A stretch of DNA of 64,000 nucleotides from Steromphala cineraria (taxonomy: Eukaryota > Mollusca > Gastropoda > Trochida > Trochidae). The stretch is from NCBI GenBank assembly GCA_916613615.1, contig OU744735.1, forward strand, positions 40,001,468 to 40,065,467, written 5' to 3'. The position numbers and the translations under genes were made by a program. This document shows, one piece after another, positions 57,096 through 64,000 of the stretch. The notes beneath the pieces were generated by a model. That model ran no database searches, was not told the DNA's origin, and saw nothing but the letters and a program-made list of their open reading frames with translations. Position 1 is the stretch's first letter. Each line of letters opens with the position of its first letter.

Positions 57096-59330
57096 CAATT
57101 TTTAGCTCATCAGGACTGAAAGTCCAGATGGGCTTATGGCATGGCCCGTCGTCCGGCGTCCGTCCGTCCGTCGTCCGTCCGTAAACTTTTGACACTTTCG
57201 ACTTCTCCTCGTGAACCATACACATTAGAGAGCTGAAATTTTGTGTACAAGTACCTTAGCATATGGAGATTCTAATGTGTAACTTTGGTGACCCTGTGAC
57301 CCCAAATAGGGTCACAGGGGTCACAACTTCAAAAACCTATTTTCATCTTCTTCTCCAGTTCCAGAAGGACTAGAGAGTTGAAAGTGATATGTGCAGACTC
57401 CTTGGACAATGGGGATTCTAATTTGTAACTTTGGTTACCCTGTGACCCCAAATAGGGTCACATGGGTCACAACCTTAAATACCTATTTTCATCTTCTTCT
57501 CCAGTTCCAAAAGGAGTAGAGAGTTGAAAATGATATGTGCAGACTCCTTGGACAATGGGGATTCTAATTTGTAACTTTGGTGAACCTGTGACCCCAAATA
57601 GGGTCACAGGGGTCACAACCTTAAAAACCTATTTTCGTCTTCTTCTCCAGTTCTAAAAGGACTAGAATGTTGAAAGTGATATGTGCAGACTCCTTGGCCA
57701 ATGGGGATTCTAATTTGTAACTTTGGTGACCCTGTGACCCCAAATAGGGTCACAGGGGTCACATCTTTAAAAACCTATTTTCATCTTCTCCAGTTCCAAA
57801 AGGACTAGAGAGTTAAAAATGATATGTGCAGACTCCTTGGCCAATGGGGATTTTAATTTGTAACTTTGGTGAACCTGTGACCCCAAATAGGGTCACAGGG
57901 GTCACAACCTTAAAAACCTATTTTCATCTTCTTCTCCAGTTCTAAAAAGACTAGAGAGTTAAAAATGATATGTGCAGACTCCTTGGACAATGGGGATTCT
58001 TATTTGTAACTTTGGTGACCCTGTGACCCCAAATAGGGTCACAGGGGTCACAACCTTAAAAACCTATTTTCGTCTTCTTTTCCAGTTCTAAAAGGACTAG
58101 AGAGTTGAAAGTGATATGTGCAGACTCCTTGGCCAATGGGGATTCTAATTTGTAACTTTGGTGACCCTGTGACCCCAAATAGGGTCACAGGGGTCACAAC
58201 TTCAAAAACCTATTTTCATCTTCTTCTCCAGTTCCAGAAGGACTAGAGAGTTGAAAGTGATATGTGCAGACTCCTTGGACAATGGGGATTCTAATTTGTA
58301 ACTTTGGTTACCCTGTGACCCCAAATAGCCGGGTCACATGGGTCACAACCTTAAATACCTATTTTCATCTTCTTCTCCAGTTCCAAAAGGAGTAGAGAGT
58401 TGAAAATGATATGTGCAGACTCCTTGGACAATGGGGATTCTAATTTGTAACTTTGGTGAACCTGTGACCCCAAATAGGGTCACAGGGGTCACAACCTTAA
58501 AAACCTATTTTCGTCTTCTTCTCCAGTTCTAAAAGGACTAGAATGTTGAAAGTGATATGTGCAGACTCCTTGGCCAATGGGGATTCTAATTTGTAACTTT
58601 GGTGACCCTGTGACCCCAAATAGGGTCACAGGGGTCACATCTTTAAAAACCTATTTTCATCTTCTCCAGTTCCAAAAGGACTAGAGAGTTAAAAATGATA
58701 TGTGCAGACTCCTTGGCCAATGGGGATTTTAATTTGTAACTTTGGTTACCCTGTGACCCCAAATAGGGTCACAGGGGTCACAACCTTAAAAACCTATTTT
58801 CGTCTTCTTTTCCAGTTCTAAAAGGACTAGAGAGTTGAAAGTGATATGTGCAGACTCCTTGGCCAATGGGGATTCTAATTTGTAACTTTGGTGACCCTGT
58901 GACCCCAAATAGGGTCACAGGGGTCACAACCTTAAAAAACTTATTTTCATCATCATCTTTAGCTCCTAAAGGTCTGTTGAGCTGAAAGACTGCATGTAGA
59001 CTCCTTGGCCAATTGGGATTCTAAACTGTAGGTTTTGTGACCCCATGACCCCAAATAGGGTCACAGGGGTCACAATCTTAAAAACCTATTTTTCTCCATT
59101 AGATGACAGTCTATGGCAAATTTATTTCTCCTTGGATATTTTAGTGTGGACTTCTTTCACTGTCTGATATTGGCGATCTAGAAAGTGTGGAATAATAATA
59201 CATTTGTTTTGTAATTTTTTTATAGGTTTTCTTGCAATAGGTAACATCAGTTTAATTTTTAGCTCATCTTGCCTGTATAAAGCAAACTTGATATGATGCC
59301 TGATGAGCTACAGAGCCATGGCTCTATTTT
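57096..59330 (+). mobile_element. 2.2-kb element with about 12 internal 146-bp repeats
   Basis: Left end CAATTTTTAGCTCATCAGGA followed by GTCCGTCCGTCCGTCGTCCG; right end GATGCCTGATGAGCTACAGA then GCCATGGCTCTA. Internal units contain GATATGTGCAGACTCCTTGG and the hairpin TGTGACCCCAAATAGGGTCA. A six-unit block (57320-57900) is repeated almost exactly at about 58190-58770 (period about 874 bp). The right end is shared with 39825-40676. A Helentron-associated (pearl-like) class is inferred. Confidence 0.85.
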
Positions 59331-59399
59331 TTTAGAGAAATAGTAGTACCGTATATATATCATGGAAAACAAAATAAATGATACCCCCTTAGTGAAAAG

Positions 59400-59650
59400 A
59401 TCATGAATTCTTCATGAATACTCCACAAATACTCTTCACGAAGACTTCATGAAGAATTCACCATGGGAAATGGAACATCAAATTCATGATGACAATTTAT
59501 GAAGACTTCAGGAAGACAGTTCATGAAGCTTCATAATGACAGTTCATGAAGACTTCATGATGACAATTCATGAACACTTCATGATGACAGTTCATGAAGA
59601 CTTCATGAAGACTGTGAGACTTCATGAAGATATCACAAAGATTTACTGAA
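59400..59650. repeat. Minisatellite GACTTCATGATGACAGTTCA
   Basis: Irregular 18-30-bp units rich in TTCATGAAGACTTCATGA, itself partly palindromic (TTCATGAA, TCATGA). Confidence 0.85.
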
Positions 59651-60833
59651 GAGTTCATTAAGATTTCACCAACATTTTGTCAAGCTTTTTCAGCAATGTC
59701 ATGGCCACCTCTATTCAAACAAAAGAAGGAGTGCTTAAACAATTGCACAAAGTTTGGTTAAACTGTGATTTCCATTTCACAAATGATTAGAAGGCATTCA
59801 CACCAAAAAGAAAATCAGCAATTATACCTTTATATTTGACAATTTTTTTCAATGACTACGTTTACTTGGATTCAATTATGAGCAGTTTGGTCCTCCGCTG
59901 TATCATTCTTGGCATAAATAAATATTTAATGAGTGAAATGTTAGGAATATAATTTAAGACAAACACACTTCTGCACACTGTAAAGTAGTCCTACAAAATT
60001 TGATGCACCTAAAGGTTAAGAAAGTGTCCAAGAGTTCAGAGTGCTGGCATAGTGTGCCATTCAGATTTCTAATTCATAATCCGCTGTAACCTGCAGCTCA
60101 AACTGTTGACCAATATGTATTCTTCTTTATCAAATTTAAGGCTCAAATTAGGACTTCAGCTCATTTTGTCCAATTTGAGAATCATGACATTTATGATCAT
60201 ATTCATTCATTCATTGGTGTTTTGTTTGCCTTTAAACTTCATAACTGGAAGTTTAATATTTTCCAAATTTAGATCAATTGATGAATCAAAATTTATTTCT
60301 CTGTAGAGATCATTTAACTGTTCCCAAAGAACAAAATTTTCCCTTTATCACCAGTGGTTACCTTTGTGATCAGGCCATGATGGCCCAATTTGACATATAT
60401 ACCAAGACCTTTCGTCAAGTTTAAGAAATCTTTTTAAATAACGATAAGACATCAATCTATTGGGAATTTCTTCAGGACATACTGCAGGAGCTTCATGTTT
60501 CCTTATCCAATCATCGCTGTTTTCAAGTTCAGTGGCAGATCAAAGGCGCCTTAAAGGGGTAAACCAAACGGCAATCCATTGCTAGTCCTTTTTGAATTTT
60601 GGAAACATTGTTGCAAAATCAGGTGATTGCCCAGAGTAAATCCTGTTTTTTAAATAAATCATCCCCATCTTAAATCTTGGAACTGCCACTGAAGTTGGAT
60701 CAGAAAACCAAAGCCAGCATTTTCTGTTGTGGGAGTTCTATTTTGTTTAGTTGTAGAAGTGAGTGTGTTTTTGTTGCTAACATTAGTTTTAGTCATTATT
60801 GAGTTGCATATGATCACACTTACTGTCCCGCAG

Positions 60834-60893
60834 TCCTCAACCGGCGTGTCATGGGATCAATCAGTCCTCAATCTCGCGTTTATGAATTCCTTT
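60834..60893 (+). CDS. Candidate 60-nt exon (SSTGVSWDQSVLNLAFMNSF)
   Basis: The acceptor is CTTACTGTCCCGCAG and the donor TTT|GTAAGT. The 60 nt read SSTGVSWDQSVLNLAFMNSF in phase 0, matching the phase of all upstream junctions after 49352. Base composition is less AT-rich than its surroundings. One other frame is also open, so the peptide is not certain. I recall no counterpart in vertebrate KCNT; it may be a lineage-specific tail exon. Confidence 0.55.
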
Positions 60894-62407
60894 GTAAGTA
60901 TGACCTTAAAACTCTGACCATGACCTTTGAACTCTTCGTTTTACTTCAACCTTGTCATCCTGAATCTATGGACCTCTACATGAACCTTTGACCCAAATTT
61001 ACTTGAACCTTTTACCTGTGACCTTTCACCTGTGACCTTTCATGACCTTTGGACCTTTTCCTGACCTTGAATGCCCCCCATACCCTCTACTTTTAATCTG
61101 AAACCGTGTGATCCCATTTTCTTAAGAATTTTTTTTATCTGTGTGATGTTTAAGGACAAATGTTTCTAGCTCTAAATTAAAGAGCTATAATGATTTTATT
61201 GTAAGTATTATACAAACAAATTTGTCATTAAATTGTGTGATTTTGAACAATTAAAACAAGAACTAGTTTCCAAACTCTTCCATTGGGGATGATGTAAATA
61301 ACATTTTCATTCATTGTTCAGAATACAAAACTGACTGTTGCAGGGGAAAATTCATTAATTTTATGACGGATATTGTATTAAAAATGTATGCAATAATAAT
61401 ACTTATATATTTCTTTTTAGTTGTTTGAACCCACTCAAATTACTTCATTGGACATACCATTTTTGAAAGCTTGAATTTTATTTAGATGTGTTTTGTCATA
61501 TGTGTAATGCCAATTTAATAATGCATTGCCAAATAGCATTCGTCAACCTGTTACCATAACTGATGTCAATAAACTTTGCAGAACATTATGACTAAAATGA
61601 AGTTTATCTATCAGAAAAACACTATTTCATCTGACTAAGAGATCTCTTGATCAATATTTTGCAAAGACGTTTTTCAAAATAACGCTTTTTAAATATTTTT
61701 TGTTTTGAAATTATCTGCATAATATTGGCATGACATTTTTAGATGTTTTTTTATGGATATGTTTTCTTGCAAAATGTTTTTTCTTTATATTTATTTCTAT
61801 GAAGCTACACTTTAAGGGTTAATGTCAGGTTGGAGCGTCAAAAATACTCCAGAACAATGTGTGAAGAGGAAGTGCGCGTCCAAATTTTGGACCACCCAAC
61901 TGTATAATCTTGCGTCTTGAACCACGCTCTATCTACTTGCCATATTTATAATATCAAATTTTGAAAACTTTTTTAAGCATCTTCAATACCCATTATCAAC
62001 CTTGATAATATTAAGTTGTTTCTAAGCCAGTTTGTTTGCTTGAAAAATTAATATACAGTTATCCAATAAAGAAAGTACCAAGTTTCGTGGAATTTCGTGA
62101 AATTTTTGCAAAACGGGGTAACCTTTTTGATTGGGCAACTGTAAGGAAGAAATGGTAAGGTAGAGTGTCCCAAAAGATGTCATGAATACGCCAAACATGT
62201 GACATGGGTCTCAGACTGTGTCCCTGTGTCATCCATATTGCACTAGTTTTTAAAATTGAAAACAGGATGAACAGACCTAACTATTCAGGCTTAGTGTTTG
62301 ATTGCTGCTTGAAAGTAAAGTTCCTTCAAGGTAATGATGTAGGTAGCACTTTGAGCAGGTACTTGTAACTGGATAAGCACTATATGAATAGAGATTATTG
62401 CCTGAGT

Positions 62408-62520
62408 AAGTGTGTCATATGACTTTTACGGAACGAGTTTGAATGTTTGTATCACCCAAGCGAAAGCTAGTGTTATACACAAATTTGCACAAGTTTCGTA
62501 AAAGTCATATGATACACTTC
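62408..62520. mobile_element. Foldback (GTGTCATATGACTTTTACG arms)
   Basis: AAGTGTGTCATATGACTTTT and AAAAGTCATATGATACACTT are inverted around a roughly 60-bp centre. Confidence 0.8.
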
Positions 62521-62614
62521 TAAGGGTAATAATTTCTTTTTTACCGATTCTATTCCATCTTACAATCTTAGAAATATCCAAGAAACAGGCTGCTTTCCTT
62601 GTGCCGGCCAGCTA

Positions 62615-62745
62615 GTGACGTCATGAACGATGGTGTTATGACGTCACAGGTGCAAAAAATCGGCAACTCGCGCTACAACAATCTTTGTCAGGCAAAAGTG
62701 ATATGTGCACTACAGCACAAGTGCACATATTGAAAATATGTCACC
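62615..62745. other. Twin TGACGTCA sites and a GTGCAC hairpin
   Basis: TGACGTCA occurs at about 62618 and again at about 62639, 21 bp apart. AGTGATATGTGCACT then ACAGCACA then AGTGCACATATTG forms a hairpin at about 62698-62732. These may be parts of a mobile element like that at 38640. Confidence 0.45.
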
Positions 62746-62928
62746 ACTTATTTTCAACACTACGGGTAATAAATGTCCTTCTTTTTTATATTGCATAAAG
62801 AGAACTTTCAGAAAGTTGATTACTCATTTACCCCCAAATGTTAAAACATGATTTTCATGACAATAATTCCACAACTATAATGTAAAGTTAATTCCTACTA
62901 GAACTATACCCAATGTATGCATCAACAG

Positions 62929-62988
62929 AAAAGAAAACCTGCATTGTTGCGGAACCACACATGGCCCTATTGGAAACCTGCCCCGGCT
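62929..62988 (+). CDS. Candidate 60-nt exon (KRKPALLRNHTWPYWKPAPA)
   Basis: Sixty nt between CATCAACAG and GCT|GTGAGT read KRKPALLRNHTWPYWKPAPA in phase 0. The GC content is clearly higher than the flanking intron. The basic start vaguely resembles the HPLLRRKSLQWARR segment of the vertebrate Slack tail, but the similarity is too slight to count as homology. The acceptor has a poor pyrimidine tract. Further tail exons would be beyond the window. Confidence 0.45.
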
Positions 62989-63134
62989 GTGAGTAAAAGA
63001 GTCCTGAAGTATAATCACTGCATGGGTTGCTTGCAGTGTGGATTGCAGTGATAGATATCTTACCTACCTAACACAGATCTCGCCCTAACGAATGAAAATT
63101 ATTGTTTTAACATTAAGGAAGCGTGGTATTATCA

Positions 63135-63495
63135 GTATATCGGTATATTGCAATACAGAAACAACATGATAGGTGCACACTCCTGAAAATATCCACTATA
63201 TCAGTTGTTTTGAGCCAATTTTCTTTTTAAAATTACAGCAAAACTAAACATAATTAAACATGATTTTACAGAATAATATGAGATTGTGTGGTGAAAATAA
63301 CACAAATATGAAAAAGTGTATTGCCCTTAAATATCCCTTTCTAAAATGGAGTACAGTTTTAGAGTATTGATTGCTGTTCTTTTAACTGATATTTATTCAA
63401 GAGAGCATGCAAAATATCAATTTGGGAAAGAACCAATATACACTTTTCTGTATCACAATATATTGCAATATGGAAATGAGGAACGATACCCATAC
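63135..63495. repeat. Dispersed repeat (ATATCGGTATATTGCAATAC), copy 2
   Basis: Shares TATATCGGTATATTGCAATA, GAAAATATCCA and AATGAGGAACGATACCCAT with 20310-20480 but has about 190 bp of extra sequence in the middle. Confidence 0.65.
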
Positions 63496-63498
63496 CCA

Positions 63499-63660
63499 GA
63501 GTTTTATTAGCAGGGCCCCGAAATAGTCGTAAATACTCTGTAGGGACGAAATCCTTGACACAAACTTAGTACTGGTTGTCAGCTGTAAGCGGTTCATAAC
63601 CAAATTATTTTGTCCCTACCAAGCATTTACGACTCTTTCGGGGCCCTGCTAATAAAACTC
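63499..63660. mobile_element. Foldback MITE (GAGTTTTATTAGCAGGGCCC)
   Basis: Arms GAGTTTTATTAGCAGGGCCC then CGAAA, and inverted GGGCCCTGCTAATAAAACTC. Inner pairing continues through AGTCGTAAAT and TAGGGACGAAA. The short reverse-strand open frame at 63397 overlaps it and is not a gene. Confidence 0.9.
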
Positions 63661-64000
63661 AGGAAGTTAAAAATTCAGGTTGCAGACCCCCTTTAATAAA
63701 CAAATATAACATGTCAACATACCATTCACTAGCTATAATAACATTCTGATTTATGTCAATTCAACAAAAAGCTATGCTTCATCAACTTTAAATGCATGAT
63801 ATAGGAAAAATAACTATGAAGTAATATATGATTAATATATATGTGCAGGTCTGATAATTTTAAAAGCATGGCGTAATTGATATGGCCACAGATTCTTGTT
63901 CAGTTAAATCTTATACTTTCAATTTAACTTAAACAACTAACAAATACTGAAAACAATGGTTTCATATCTCACAAATAACTGTAGGAAAAGATGGTTCATA

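Larger units (their letters stand above)
51788..60833 (+). other. 9-kb tail region with candidate microexons and repeats
   Basis: Besides the features listed, 51788-52409, 52894-53610, 53647-54987, 56160-57090 and 59660-60833 are AT-rich sequence with no recognisable gene. Several T- and A-runs and a TA microsatellite (54860-54878) occur. Confidence 0.65.
11659..62988 (+). other. Slo2-type (KCNT) potassium channel gene, partial, overall span
   Basis: Sixteen well-supported exons (11659-51520) splice in consistent phase into 775 codons, with four possible exons further downstream to 62988. The product resembles vertebrate KCNT1/KCNT2 throughout: pore with TVGYGD filter, S6, RCK1, an acidic linker with a KRPSIAPV motif, and RCK2. 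Slo2 channels are tetrameric plasma-membrane K+ channels gated by intracellular Na+ (vertebrates) or other ions through the cytosolic gating ring. All introns use GT-AG. S1-S5 exons precede the window; the C-terminal end with the family's conserved final RCK2 strand was not found. Assignment to Slo2 rather than Slo1 rests on motifs such as [49 protein letters not shown] and KLEKKERERG. The gene symbol is left empty because the species is unknown. Confidence 0.95.
60894..64000 (+). other. Intron and downstream sequence to the window end
   Basis: Holds a run of TGACCTTT motifs (60905-61075), the foldbacks and the candidate exon listed separately. 61080-62400 and 63661-64000 show no recognisable gene. 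The conserved end of Slo2 (motif YDEMNDHQ and an SDIVYLI strand) was not found. Confidence 0.6.

Overview
This window is AT-rich animal genomic DNA carrying the middle and 3' part of one large intron-rich gene on the + strand. The gene is a Slo2-type (KCNT, Slack/Slick) potassium channel. Sixteen exons from 11659 to 51520 join in consistent phase into 775 codons without a stop. They cover the pore helix, selectivity filter and S6, the RCK1 domain, the variable inter-RCK linker and the RCK2 domain. Exons for S1-S5 must lie upstream of the window and the true C-terminus downstream. Candidate microexons and two 60-nt exons after 51520 would continue the variable C-terminal region. I see no other protein-coding gene; the remaining long open frames are antisense or repeat shadows.

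The organism is a metazoan, probably a lophotrochozoan and most likely a mollusc. This is inferred from an invertebrate-like Slo2 sequence, tRNA-derived SINE pieces of the kind common in molluscs, elements beginning near CCGTCC runs with internal tandem repeats, and very large repeat-filled introns. I cannot name the species.

Layout. 1-11658 is intron with a 6.3-kb satellite of about 70 copies of a 90-bp unit and several MITEs. 11659-11842 is the pore/S6 exon, followed by an 18.2-kb intron full of MITEs, foldbacks and tandem repeats. 30065-36200 holds seven compact exons (RCK1 and the start of the linker). 36201-43213 is a 7-kb intron with foldback and tandem-repeat elements. 43214-51520 holds nine exons (linker end and RCK2). 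51521-64000 holds candidate small exons, minisatellites and a 2.2-kb element with about 12 internal 146-bp repeats.

The most unusual feature is that exon-intron boundaries of this gene have been duplicated again and again beside the real exon. The 3' end of one RCK2 exon plus its 5' splice site is repeated 16 extra times as a 45-bp array (47985-48710). The acceptor and first ~40 nt of another RCK2 exon occur twice more upstream, separated by 7-bp TATATTC arrays. The pore exon has about four decayed acceptor-side copies upstream. Two further exon ends have one or two partial copies. I found no description in memory of this pattern in a Slo2 gene; whether it affects splicing is unknown.
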